Shown piece by piece: positions 1 through 6,620 of a stretch of 7,457 bases of DNA (its first letter is position 1; each line of letters starts with the position of its first letter). Source of the stretch: an uncultured Arthrobacter sp. (lineage in GTDB: Bacteria; Actinomycetota; Actinomycetes; Actinomycetales; Micrococcaceae). The stretch spans positions 1 through 7,457 of the forward strand of contig CALMVY010000064.1 of the NCBI GenBank assembly GCA_937873245.1. Direction: 5' to 3'. Under the pieces are notes generated by a model. That model did no database searches. It saw nothing but the letters and a program-made list of their open reading frames with translations, and was not told the DNA's origin. The position numbers were made by a program, and so were the translations under genes.

Positions 1-1
1 C

Positions 2-2602
2 ATCCACAACGACACCGTCGCTTTCGCCAATGCCCGCAAGCCGCTCGCACAGGTTTTCAAGCCCGTGGGCGCCTCCGATGATAAGAAGTTCATCGCGATC
101 GCCAACCACTTCAAGTCCAAGGGCTCAGCCGCCACTCCGGAGGACACTGACAAGGGCCAGGGCGCCTCAAACCTCGCCCGCACCGCACAGGCCAAGTCCC
201 TGCTGGCGTTTTCCAATGACCTGCAGGCGTCCAAGGGCACCGACAAGGTCTTCCTGATCGGTGATTTCAACTCCTACGCCAAGGAAGACCCGATCAACGT
301 CTTCACGGCCGCCGGGTACGTCAACCAGGATGAAAAGGCCAAGAACGCCGACGGTTCCGCCAAGCACTCCTACCTCTTCGGTGGCATGGCGGGCTCACTG
401 GACTACATCTTCGCGTCCCCGGGTGCCAACGCCGTCGTCACCGGCGCCGACATCTGGAACATCAACTCCGTGGAGTCAGTCGCACTGGAGTACAGCCGCT
501 ACAACAACAACGTGACCGACTACTACGCCCCGGACCAGTTCCGGGCGAGCGACCACGATCCGGTGGTGGTGGGGATGAATCTGCCCGTCACCCCGGCGAG
601 CGTTGAGCTGAATTTCCTCGGCATCAACGATTTCCACGGCCGCATCGATTCCAACACCGTGTTCTTCGCGGGAACCATCGAGAAGCTGCGGGCCCAGGCT
701 GCCCCCGGCGCCACGGCGTTCCTCTCCGCGGGCGACAACATCGGCGCCTCCCTGTTCGCGTCGGCCGTTGCCAAGGACCAGCCGACCATTGATGTGCTAA
801 ACGCCCTTGAGCTGCGGACCTCGGCTGTGGGCAACCACGAGTTCGACGGCGGCTGGGCCGACCTGCGCGACCGCGTCATCGCGGGCGGCACCAACGCCAA
901 GTTCCCGTACCTTGGCGCCAACGTCTACAAGAAGGGCACCACCGAGCCGGTCCTGCCGGAGTACACGGTGCTCGACATGAACGGCGTCAAGGTCGCCGTG
1001 ATCGGCACCGTCACGAAGGAAGCGCCCTCCCTGGTCACCCCCGCGGGCATCACCGATCTCGAGTTCGGCGACGCCGTCGACGCGATCAACCGCGTCGCCG
1101 CGAAGATCAAGGCGGAGAAGCTCGCCGACGTGATCATCGTGGAGAACCACGACGGCGCCGGTTCCGGCGCGCCCGAAGGCTCCACCCTGGCCCAGGAAGT
1201 CGCCGCCGGCGGCCCCTTTGCCCGGATGGTCACCGAGGTCACCCCTGACGTTGCCGCGATCTTCAACGGCCACACCCACAAGCAGTACTCCTGGGACGCT
1301 CCGGTCCCGGGCGTTGAGGGCAAGACCCGCCCGATCGTGCAGACCGGCAACTACGGCGAGTACATCGGCCAGATCCAGCTCACCATCGACACCAAAACCA
1401 TGTCGGTCACCGGCTACAAGGCCGGCAACGTCAAGCGGACCACCACAGCTGACCAGCCGGCGGACAAGCTCGTCGCCGACTACCCGCGGGTCGCCGCCGT
1501 CAAGGCCATCGTTGACAAGGCCCTGGCCGACGCAGCAGTGGTCGGCAACCAGCCGGTGGGCAAGGTGACCGCGGATATCACCACCGCGTTCACGGCAGCC
1601 ACGGCCACCACCCCGGCGTCACGCGATGACCGTGGCAGCGAGTCCACCCTGGGCAACCTGGTCGCGGATTCCCTCGTGGATTCGCTCAAGGCACCGGAAC
1701 TCGGCGCCGCCGAGATCGGCGTCGTCAACCCGGGCGGCTTGCGCAACGAGCTGTACTTCGCGCCGGACGGGACCATCACGTACGCCGAGGCCAACGCGGT
1801 CCTGCCGTTCGTGAACAACCTGTGGACCACCTCGCTGACCGGCGAGCAGTTCAAGACGCTCCTGGAGCAGCAGTGGCAGACCAACCCGGACGGCACGGTT
1901 CCCAGCCGCGCGTACCAGCAGCTGGGCCTGTCCAAGAACGTCAACTACACCTACGACGCCGCCCGCGCCGCCGGTGACCGGATCACCTCGATCCGGGTCA
2001 ACGGCGCGCTGATCGACCCGGCGAAGTCCTACCGGATCGGAACGTTCAACTTCCTGGCAACGGGCGGCGACAACTTCCGCATCTTCAAGTCCGGCACCGA
2101 CACCAAGGACTCCGGACTCGTGGACCGCGACGCGTGGATCAAGTACCTGCAGGCACACAGCCCTGTGGCGCCGGACTTCGCACGCCGCTCTGTTGCCGTG
2201 GTGAACACCACCGCCGCCGAGGTCAAGAGCGGGGACGCCATCACCTTGGCCGTCTCCAAGCTGGACCTCACCTCGCTGGGCAGCCCGGCCAACACCTCGC
2301 TGCGCGCCGAGTTCACGGATGCGAAGGGCACGGTAACTGCCCTTGGCACGGTACCGGTTTCCGCCGGTGCCGCGACGGTGAATGTGAACGTCCCCGCCGG
2401 CGCAGCCGCAGGCACGGGCACCCTGGTGCTCACCGCCGTCGAGTCCGGCACCGTGGTGAAGGCGAGCGTCCAGGTCGCTGCCACCACACCGGTCCCGCCG
2501 AAGTGCACCGCGCCGGTGCCGCCGACGAAGTGGTACGACTTCAAGGGCTGGATCAGCTACACGATTGCCTGGGTCCAGTACCAGAGGTGCCTCAGGGGCT
2601 AG
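2..2602 (+). CDS. Secreted endonuclease/exonuclease/phosphatase-5'-nucleotidase fusion (3' part, ExeM/NucH-like)
   Basis: The reading frame is open from base 2, so the 5' end lies outside the window; 866 residues are visible. Residues ~1-190 are the end of an endonuclease/exonuclease/phosphatase domain: NHFKSKGS (35-42), GDFN (87-90), SLDY (132-135) and the catalytic SDHDP (183-187). Residues ~203-450 are a metallophosphatase of the 5'-nucleotidase family, with metal and catalytic motifs NDFHG (209-213), GDN (244-246), GNHE (277-280), ENHD (381-384) and GHTH (423-426). Residues ~495-700 are the 5'-nucleotidase C-terminal substrate domain: NPGGLR (576-581) and NFLATGGDNF (683-692). A Thr/Val/Ala-rich beta-type domain (~735-825) and a Pro-rich linker lead to an aromatic tail with C835 and C863. 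There is no LPXTG anchor. From the family, the role is extracellular DNA cleavage followed by nucleotide dephosphorylation. The signal peptide and any N-terminal lamin-tail domain would lie upstream. All key motifs seen are intact. Confidence 0.93.
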   Translation: MHNDTVAFANARKPLAQVFKPVGASDDKKFIAIANHFKSKGSAATPEDTDKGQGASNLARTAQAKSLLAFSNDLQASKGTDKVFLIGDFNSYAKEDPINVFTAAGYVNQDEKAKNADGSAKHSYLFGGMAGSLDYIFASPGANAVVTGADIWNINSVESVALEYSRYNNNVTDYYAPDQFRASDHDPVVVGMNLPVTPASVELNFLGINDFHGRIDSNTVFFAGTIEKLRAQAAPGATAFLSAGDNIGASLFASAVAKDQPTIDVLNALELRTSAVGNHEFDGGWADLRDRVIAGGTNAKFPYLGANVYKKGTTEPVLPEYTVLDMNGVKVAVIGTVTKEAPSLVTPAGITDLEFGDAVDAINRVAAKIKAEKLADVIIVENHDGAGSGAPEGSTLAQEVAAGGPFARMVTEVTPDVAAIFNGHTHKQYSWDAPVPGVEGKTRPIVQTGNYGEYIGQIQLTIDTKTMSVTGYKAGNVKRTTTADQPADKLVADYPRVAAVKAIVDKALADAAVVGNQPVGKVTADITTAFTAATATTPASRDDRGSESTLGNLVADSLVDSLKAPELGAAEIGVVNPGGLRNELYFAPDGTITYAEANAVLPFVNNLWTTSLTGEQFKTLLEQQWQTNPDGTVPSRAYQQLGLSKNVNYTYDAARAAGDRITSIRVNGALIDPAKSYRIGTFNFLATGGDNFRIFKSGTDTKDSGLVDRDAWIKYLQAHSPVAPDFARRSVAVVNTTAAEVKSGDAITLAVSKLDLTSLGSPANTSLRAEFTDAKGTVTALGTVPVSAGAATVNVNVPAGAAAGTGTLVLTAVESGTVVKASVQVAATTPVPPKCTAPVPPTKWYDFKGWISYTIAWVQYQRCLRG

Positions 2603-2621
2603 TTTCCCGGCCCTGACCCAG

Positions 2622-2707
2622 TGAGCATGCCCTCCCCCGGGCTGCAGCAACGGACATATAGCCCATATGTCCACTGCTCAGCCCGGACGGAGGGCATGCT
2701 CATTTTT
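2622..2707 (+). terminator. Long imperfect palindrome plus T-run, probable terminator / REP-like element
   Basis: The outer arms 2622-2635 and 2689-2702 are a perfect 14-bp inverted repeat (TGAGCATGCCCTCC). Inside it, 2637-2644 pairs with 2679-2686 (8 bp), 2646-2649 with 2675-2678 (4 bp), and 2652-2659 with 2665-2672 (8 bp), around a 5-nt loop at 2660-2664. Only small bulges interrupt about 34 pairs. Five Ts follow at 2703-2707, so on the + strand this has the form of an intrinsic terminator, 20 nt after the nuclease stop codon. It is far longer and more structured than termination needs, and its 3' arm recurs at 4459-4477, which suggests a dispersed palindromic repeat used as a terminator. 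The minus strand has no T-run, so it should not act in both directions by this mechanism. Confidence 0.75.
2689..2707 (+). repeat. 19-nt direct repeat, copy 1
   Basis: GGAGGGCATGCTCATTTTT is identical to 4459-4477. It is the right arm and T-run of the palindrome after the nuclease gene. An exact 19-nt match between two intergenic sites 1.77 kb apart is not expected by chance. Confidence 0.9.
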
Positions 2708-2720
2708 GGATCCCGTAGCC

Positions 2721-2736
2721 GCACCACGGGTGGTGC
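2721..2736. promoter_or_regulatory. 16-bp inverted repeat upstream of the GT2 gene, possible operator
   Basis: GCACCACGGGTGGTGC has two perfect 7-bp arms around a 2-bp centre. It lies 36 bp before the GT2 ATG and 13 bp after the terminator T-run, with no T-run of its own. Its length and symmetry fit a dimeric repressor site. It could equally be a small hairpin or a chance palindrome in GC-rich DNA, and nothing identifies a regulator. Confidence 0.3.
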
Positions 2737-2765
2737 CCCTGTGACCGGAGGGACACAAGTTGCAT

Positions 2766-2774
2766 TGGTAGTAT
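2766..2774 (+). promoter_or_regulatory. Possible extended -10 element (TGGTAGTAT) of the GT2 operon
   Basis: TGGTAGTAT matches the TGnTAnnnT extended -10 pattern. No good -35 hexamer lies about 17 bp upstream; the nearest weak match, GTGACC at 2741-2746, is 22 bp away. A transcript starting about 7 nt downstream would begin near the in-frame GTG at 2782, which would make a leaderless message. This is an inference from spacing only. Confidence 0.3.
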
Positions 2775-4224
2775 GTGCCCGGTGCGAAAAGGAAGACTTA
2801 ATCGGGCGGTCGGCATCTTCATCGCCCTGACGGCCGGCGGCGCGGCGGCTCTCCTCTGGTTCGCTGTCGCCGCCGGCGGGCCGGAGTTGAGCGAGTCTCC
2901 CGCCCAGGGCTTGTTCCTCGGTTTCTGGAGCATCTTGTACAACACGGACGCACCGGCCCCCCGTGTGATCCTGGCCGCGGTGGCCCTGGCTCTCCTGATG
3001 GCCGCCGGCGTGGCCACAGTGGACCGCAGGATCGCCAACCGCTCGCGCCGGTCCCTCGACCCGCTCACCGGCCCGCTGGCACCCAGGGTGGTCATGTCCG
3101 CGACGCGCGGCGTCCACGCAGGTCCGGTAACGGTCACGGTCCTCATCCCGGCCCACAACGAGGAGGCCTCGCTTCCCCTGACCATCGCCTCCCTGCTGGA
3201 GCAGTCCCGCTGCCCGGACCGCGTCATCGTCGTGGCGGACAACTGCACCGATGCCACCGTCGCCCTGGCGCACCAGGCCGGCGTCGAGGTCGTCGAATCG
3301 GTCAATAACACCCAGAAGAAGGCCGGCGCACTCAACCAGGTGCTGAAGCGGCTGCTTCCCGGGCTTGGCGACAACGACGTCGTAATGATCATGGACGCGG
3401 ACACCCGGCTCGACGACGGCTTCCTCGCCACGGCGGTGGACCGCTTCAGCCACGACCGGGCGCTGATGGCGGTCGGCGGCCTGTTCTACGGCGAGGAGGG
3501 CCACGGGCTGATCGGCCAGTTCCAGCGCAACGAGTACCTGCGCTACAGCAGGGAGATCGGACGCCGGCGGGGCCGCGTCTTCGTGCTGACCGGGACCGCC
3601 TCCTTGTTCCGGTCCCGGGCGCTGCGCACCGTGGCGGAGAGCCGCGGGGCCTCAATCCCGGGCACCCGCGGCGACGTGTACGACACCGCGGCGCTCACCG
3701 AAGACAACGAACTGACCATCGCGCTGAAATCCCTCGGCGGGCTGATGGTCTCGCCCGCGCAGTGCACCGTGGTGACGGAGCTGATGCCCAGTTGGTCCAC
3801 GCTCTGGGCGCAGCGGCTGCGCTGGCAGCGCGGGGCACTGGAGAACATCGGCGCCTACGGCATCACGCCGCAGACCCTGCGCTACTGGGCCCAGCAGCTG
3901 GGAATCGGTTATGGCGTGATCGCCCTGGGCTCCTACCTGCTGCTGATCTTCCTGATGGTGTTCTCGCTGGACACGTGGATCTGGTTCCCGTTCTGGCTGG
4001 GGCTGGGCGCCCTGTTTATGGTCGAACGCGTCGCCACGGTGTGGAAGGGCGGGTGGCGGGCCCGGGTCCTGGCTGTGACCCTGTTCCCGGAGCTGTTTTT
4101 CGACATGTTCCTCAATGTGGTCTACCTCAAGGGCGTCGCCGACATGTCGCTGGGCCGGACGGCCAGCTGGAAACATGTCACCCATGCCCGTCCGCTCGAA
4201 ACCACGGGAGCGGAACGATCATGA
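2773..4224 (+). CDS. Membrane glycosyltransferase family 2, processive polysaccharide-synthase type
   Basis: This 483-residue protein resembles the PgaC/hyaluronan-synthase/NodC group. Two N-terminal membrane segments (~12-36 and ~62-79) precede a cytosolic GT2 domain (~117-355). The domain holds the family signatures in order: PAHNEE (126-131), ADNCTD (155-160), the metal/UDP-sugar DAD (208-210), TGTAS (273-277), the catalytic-base ED (310-311) and QRLRW (347-351), the Q-x-x-R-W motif of processive enzymes. Hydrophobic segments at ~376-399, ~402-424 and ~429-456 would build the export pore. The likely role is polymerising and exporting a surface polysaccharide from a nucleotide sugar; the sugar cannot be read from sequence. 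The ATG at 2773 has no well-spaced ribosome site (GGAGGG at 2747-2752 is 20 nt away), so GTG 2782 is an alternative start giving 480 residues. The stop overlaps the next start as ATGA, indicating translational coupling. Confidence 0.9.
   Translation: MCPVRKGRLNRAVGIFIALTAGGAAALLWFAVAAGGPELSESPAQGLFLGFWSILYNTDAPAPRVILAAVALALLMAAGVATVDRRIANRSRRSLDPLTGPLAPRVVMSATRGVHAGPVTVTVLIPAHNEEASLPLTIASLLEQSRCPDRVIVVADNCTDATVALAHQAGVEVVESVNNTQKKAGALNQVLKRLLPGLGDNDVVMIMDADTRLDDGFLATAVDRFSHDRALMAVGGLFYGEEGHGLIGQFQRNEYLRYSREIGRRRGRVFVLTGTASLFRSRALRTVAESRGASIPGTRGDVYDTAALTEDNELTIALKSLGGLMVSPAQCTVVTELMPSWSTLWAQRLRWQRGALENIGAYGITPQTLRYWAQQLGIGYGVIALGSYLLLIFLMVFSLDTWIWFPFWLGLGALFMVERVATVWKGGWRARVLAVTLFPELFFDMFLNVVYLKGVADMSLGRTASWKHVTHARPLETTGAERS
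4206..4210 (+). promoter_or_regulatory. Ribosome binding site of the small membrane protein
   Basis: GGGAG sits 10 nt before ATG 4221, inside the 3' end of the GT2 gene. It supports choosing 4221 over the upstream open frame, which is antisense or out-of-frame sequence within the GT2 gene. Confidence 0.55.
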
Positions 4225-4445
4225 CCGGTATGGCCGTCGCTGTCCCCGCGGGACTGCTGTTCCCCGAGTCGCTGCTGCATACGCACTGGTTCGCGATTCT
4301 TGCCACCTTCGTGGCGATCAACACCGTCATGTACGCCGCGCTGGCGTTGGCCAAAATCCTGCCCAAGGTCAACCCCTCCGACTGGATCCGCAGGCGCAAT
4401 GAGCGCTCCGAGACGCGGAGCATCGACCCCGGCTCGACGCGCTGA
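4221..4445 (+). CDS. Small single-span membrane protein coupled to the GT2 gene
   Basis: This 74-residue protein matches no family I recognise. Its ATG overlaps the GT2 stop (ATGA), and GGGAG at 4206-4210 lies 10 nt upstream, a good ribosome site, so start and coupling are well supported; ATG 4230 (residue 4) is a possible alternative. Residues ~23-44 form one hydrophobic helix with no charged residue. The N-terminal 20 residues carry no basic charge, while the C-terminal part is strongly basic (K45, K49, RRR at 57-59, more Arg after), so the positive-inside rule puts the C terminus in the cytoplasm. The tail is short and probably flexible. From position and coupling I infer an accessory subunit of the synthase, loosely like the small membrane partners of other polysaccharide synthases, but no sequence similarity shows this. 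Confidence 0.75.
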   Translation: MTGMAVAVPAGLLFPESLLHTHWFAILATFVAINTVMYAALALAKILPKVNPSDWIRRRNERSETRSIDPGSTR

Positions 4446-4477
4446 GCACGCCGCCAAGGGAGGGCATGCTCATTTTT
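4443..4477 (+). terminator. Degenerate second copy of the hairpin, terminator of the GT2 operon
   Basis: TGAGCA (4443-4448) pairs with TGCTCA (4467-4472). After a C/A mismatch, GCC (4450-4452) pairs with GGC (4463-4465), around a short loop, and five Ts follow at 4473-4477. The left arm begins with the TGA stop codon of the small membrane gene, so the hairpin starts inside the coding sequence. The right arm and T-run are the exact 19-nt repeat found at 2689-2707, while the left arm is altered and the long central stems are missing, as if a full palindrome had lost its middle. It lies between convergent genes. Confidence 0.6.
4459..4477 (+). repeat. 19-nt direct repeat, copy 2
   Basis: This is identical to 2689-2707 (right palindrome arm plus five Ts). 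With copy 1 it brackets the GT2 and small-membrane-protein genes in the same orientation. Confidence 0.9.
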
Positions 4478-4499
4478 CGGGCGCCCGGACACTCCTCAA

Positions 4500-6410
4500 C
4501 TAGCGTCCGAGGATGGCCCGGGCAATCTCGTCGGCGTCCCTCAGGGTGCGCTGGCCGCTGCGGTACACGGGTCCGCTCTTCTGCCGGGCTTCGGCCGCGA
4601 TGGCGGTGCCCCACTGCACGGCGGACAACTGCAGTCCCAGCACGTAGAGGCCTTCCGTTACCGAGCCATTCCCGCCCAGCGGCCGGTACGGATGCGGGAC
4701 CACGTCCAGCCCCGACGTCGGCACCGGGGTCCCTTCCACCGTCATCATGAGCCGGGGACGGACCAGGCCTTCGGCGAGCAGCTGCTCCAGCAGGGGCGAC
4801 TCGTTGACCGCCACCCTGTTGGCCGGCGCCAGCGCCTCCACCATGGCCACGGCCTTCACCACTTCGCCTGCGGCGTCGTCCGCGTTGTTCCCCACCCAGG
4901 GCGACACCGCCGTGAACATCCCGGCCTTGCGGTCAACGCCGAACTTCGGGTCCGGACCGACAAACCGGACCACTCCGGCGCTGACCAGGGCCGCGAGCTG
5001 TTCGGCACGCAGCGCCGGCGGCCCGCTGGCCAGGCCTTCCACATACGATTCGAACCAGCCGCGGAGCCCGGCAACCCACGATTCATCGGTGATGCCCCCG
5101 TCCGCGACGGCGGTCTTCAGCACCGCCCGGCCGTGGTGCAGGGCGCCGATGGTCATTTTCACCGGGTCGTCCTCCCCCAGCGCGGAACGCCGGGCGTCGT
5201 CCAGCAGGTAGTCGACGACGGCGGCGTCGAGTTCCGCGCGCGAGTCGAACGACCTCCCGGCCAGCGGCGCCGCGAGTCCCAGCAGGTTCAGCCGGTGGGC
5301 CGGGCGGACGTGGACGTCCAGGACGGAGTCCACCAGATCCTCCCATTTCGCGGCGGAGTGCGCATGCGGGCGCAGGGCCTCCTCCAGCGCCGTCAGGAAC
5401 TCCTTCGGTGCCGTCAGGATGGCGCCGGGCTGCGAGCGCGCCAGCGTGGAGTAGTAGGCCCAGAGGGCGTCGCGGTGCAGGAGCGGCCAGAGGTCGTGGT
5501 CGAAGGCGGGCCGGATTCCCGCTTCCGCGAACTTCGCCAGGGCGCTCTCGGTGCAGTATTTCAGCGTCACGGCGTCGGGGTAGTAGCCGGCCAGGGTGGC
5601 CTTGGCCCGGTACGGGGTGCCGCGCCGCGAGGCCGCGATGATGAGCGGTTCGCGGCCGGAGGGAAGGTAGCTGAGCCTGCCGTCCGCCCCGTTCAGGAAC
5701 CGGCCGCCGCGGCCCTCGGTCAGCTGGCCCATGGCATCAAAGAAGTTCAGGCCCATGCCGCGCACCAGCACCGGCTTCACGGCCGGCACCAGCGACCAGT
5801 CGACGTCGGCCGGGGCGGCCGGAGGCAGGTACAGCAGCCCGAACTCCTCCGCCGCCGCCTGCAGTTCGCGCTGTTCGGGGCTGAGCCGCGATTCGAGGTG
5901 GCCGAGGGCCAGCACCACGGAATCGACAGTGAGGACCGCGCCGTCGGCCAGGTCGACGTCGAAGCCCACCGGGCCGCTGCCGCCGTCACCGTCTTCGCGG
6001 CCGGGAGTGGCGGCGGCGGTGTGGCGGACGGACGTCGCCGTCGTGCCGTGGAACTCCACCGTGGCGCCGGCGGGGAGGCAGGACAGCAACGCCTCCAGCG
6101 TGGAGCGGAGGTAGCGGCCGTACAAAGCCCTGCTGGGGAAGTCCGCCGCCGTCAGCCCGGACAGTTCGGCACGCTCCTCGGCTGTGAGGGCGGGGTGGGG
6201 CTGTTCCTGCTGCAGTTCACGCCAGCGGTCGAAGGTGTGCCCGGCCAGCGGCGCCGCGAGCTCAGGGTCCTCGGGGATGACCGTGGGGTAGAACGACTGG
6301 GTGTTCATCAGGTACAGCCGGGACTGTCCGGGCTGCCAGACGTGGCCCGGGCCCGCGGGATACGGATCAATGACGTCGATGTGCAGCGTGGCATCCGGCC
6401 CGGCCGCGGT
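4500..6410 (-). CDS. FAD/NAD(P)-binding protein (NAD_binding_9-like), 5' end lost at a junction
   Basis: About 636 residues are visible, ending at TAG (4500-4502). The frame is open further, to 6854, but only the part from about LHIDVIDPYPAGPG (6345-6386) onward looks like this family, which is common in Arthrobacter-type genomes as long proteins of unknown substrate. Supporting segments are VVLALGHLES (~5900-5930), typical of the strand before the second nucleotide-contact region; VLVRGMGLNFFDAMG (~5728-5772); and a C-terminal region with PHPYRPLGG and GLYVLGLQLSAVQWGT (~4605-4700). The N-terminal Rossmann glycine motif expected about 20-30 residues before LHIDVID is absent, replaced by FtsX-like sequence, so the gene is truncated by the join and its true start is not in this window. 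It would bind FAD as a cytosolic oxidoreductase or monooxygenase-like protein; the reaction is unknown. It converges on the GT2 operon with 54 bp between. Confidence 0.85.
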   Translation of the reverse strand, partial: TAAGPDATLHIDVIDPYPAGPGHVWQPGQSRLYLMNTQSFYPTVIPEDPELAAPLAGHTFDRWRELQQEQPHPALTAEERAELSGLTAADFPSRALYGRYLRSTLEALLSCLPAGATVEFHGTTATSVRHTAAATPGREDGDGGSGPVGFDVDLADGAVLTVDSVVLALGHLESRLSPEQRELQAAAEEFGLLYLPPAAPADVDWSLVPAVKPVLVRGMGLNFFDAMGQLTEGRGGRFLNGADGRLSYLPSGREPLIIAASRRGTPYRAKATLAGYYPDAVTLKYCTESALAKFAEAGIRPAFDHDLWPLLHRDALWAYYSTLARSQPGAILTAPKEFLTALEEALRPHAHSAAKWEDLVDSVLDVHVRPAHRLNLLGLAAPLAGRSFDSRAELDAAVVDYLLDDARRSALGEDDPVKMTIGALHHGRAVLKTAVADGGITDESWVAGLRGWFESYVEGLASGPPALRAEQLAALVSAGVVRFVGPDPKFGVDRKAGMFTAVSPWVGNNADDAAGEVVKAVAMVEALAPANRVAVNESPLLEQLLAEGLVRPRLMMTVEGTPVPTSGLDVVPHPYRPLGGNGSVTEGLYVLGLQLSAVQWGTAIAAEARQKSGPVYRSGQRTLRDADEIARAILGR

Positions 6411-6425
6411 CGGTGTGACGATCAA
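6387..6425. other. Inferred junction 1: FAD gene to FtsX fragment
   Basis: Protein family identity switches, in frame, from FAD/NAD(P)-binding protein to FtsX across the residues VTPTAAGPDAT that join them. The FtsX signature ends with NPLPAVLIVTP and the FAD-family signature starts at LHIDVID. The exact base cannot be fixed because the linking Ala/Gly/Pro residues would suit either protein. Confidence 0.6.
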
Positions 6426-6620
6426 TACCGCGGGCAAGGGATTGTAGTCCAGCGCCGCCAGCGCGCCGGCCAGATCGGCCATCTCTCGGAACTCCGCCAA
6501 GCCCTCTTCCGGGGTGCGCAGGGCAACCGCGGCGACTCCGGCTTGCGCCTCTACGCGGCGCCGCACGGCTTCGACCTCGGACGTTTCGAGCGCCGGCTGG
6601 AGGAACAGGCTGAGCTCCCC
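6411..6620 (-). pseudogene. ftsX: Fragment of ftsX (cell-division protein FtsX extracellular domain)
   Basis: About 70 residues in the same frame as the FAD gene match the periplasmic domain of FtsX, not any oxidoreductase. Reading from 6620 downward there is a GELSLFLQP strand, a helix ending VRRRVEAQAGVAAV, then TPEEGLAEFREM, and finally the characteristic NPLPAVLIVTP (about 6415-6447). The order and spacing (strand, helix, EE..L.EFR, NPLPA) are those of FtsX, and the NPLPAV.VV.P ending is the proteobacterial form. FtsX pairs with FtsE and activates cell-wall hydrolases at division. Both the N-terminal membrane helix and the C-terminal transmembrane part are missing, and no ftsE is nearby. 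I read it as a piece of another genome carried by a chimeric join, not a functional fusion. The edges are uncertain by about 20 bp each. Confidence 0.7.

Noticed and set aside
2560..2602. Cell-wall sorting signal on the nuclease
   Set aside because: No LPXTG-type motif, hydrophobic helix or basic tail is present.
1619..2674. 351-residue open frame on the - strand
   Set aside because: It is antisense to the well-supported 5'-nucleotidase region and has low-complexity Arg/Gly/Val composition.
2599..3504. 301-residue open frame on the - strand across the intergenic hairpin
   Set aside because: It is antisense to the GT2 gene and reads through the palindrome; no domain features.
3762..4220. Upstream extension of the small membrane protein frame
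   Set aside because: It overlaps the conserved QxxRW and membrane segments of the GT2 gene in another frame; the start at 4221 has a ribosome site and an ATGA overlap.
2622..4477. Insertion sequence or composite transposon bounded by the repeats
   Set aside because: No transposase or integrase gene lies between the repeats and no target-site duplication is evident; bracketing repeats are reported only as a lead.
4500..6620. A genuine FtsX-FAD oxidoreductase fusion protein
   Set aside because: The FtsX part lacks its membrane helices, the FAD part lacks its binding motif, and the next gene is also cut at the far edge; a chimeric join explains all three.
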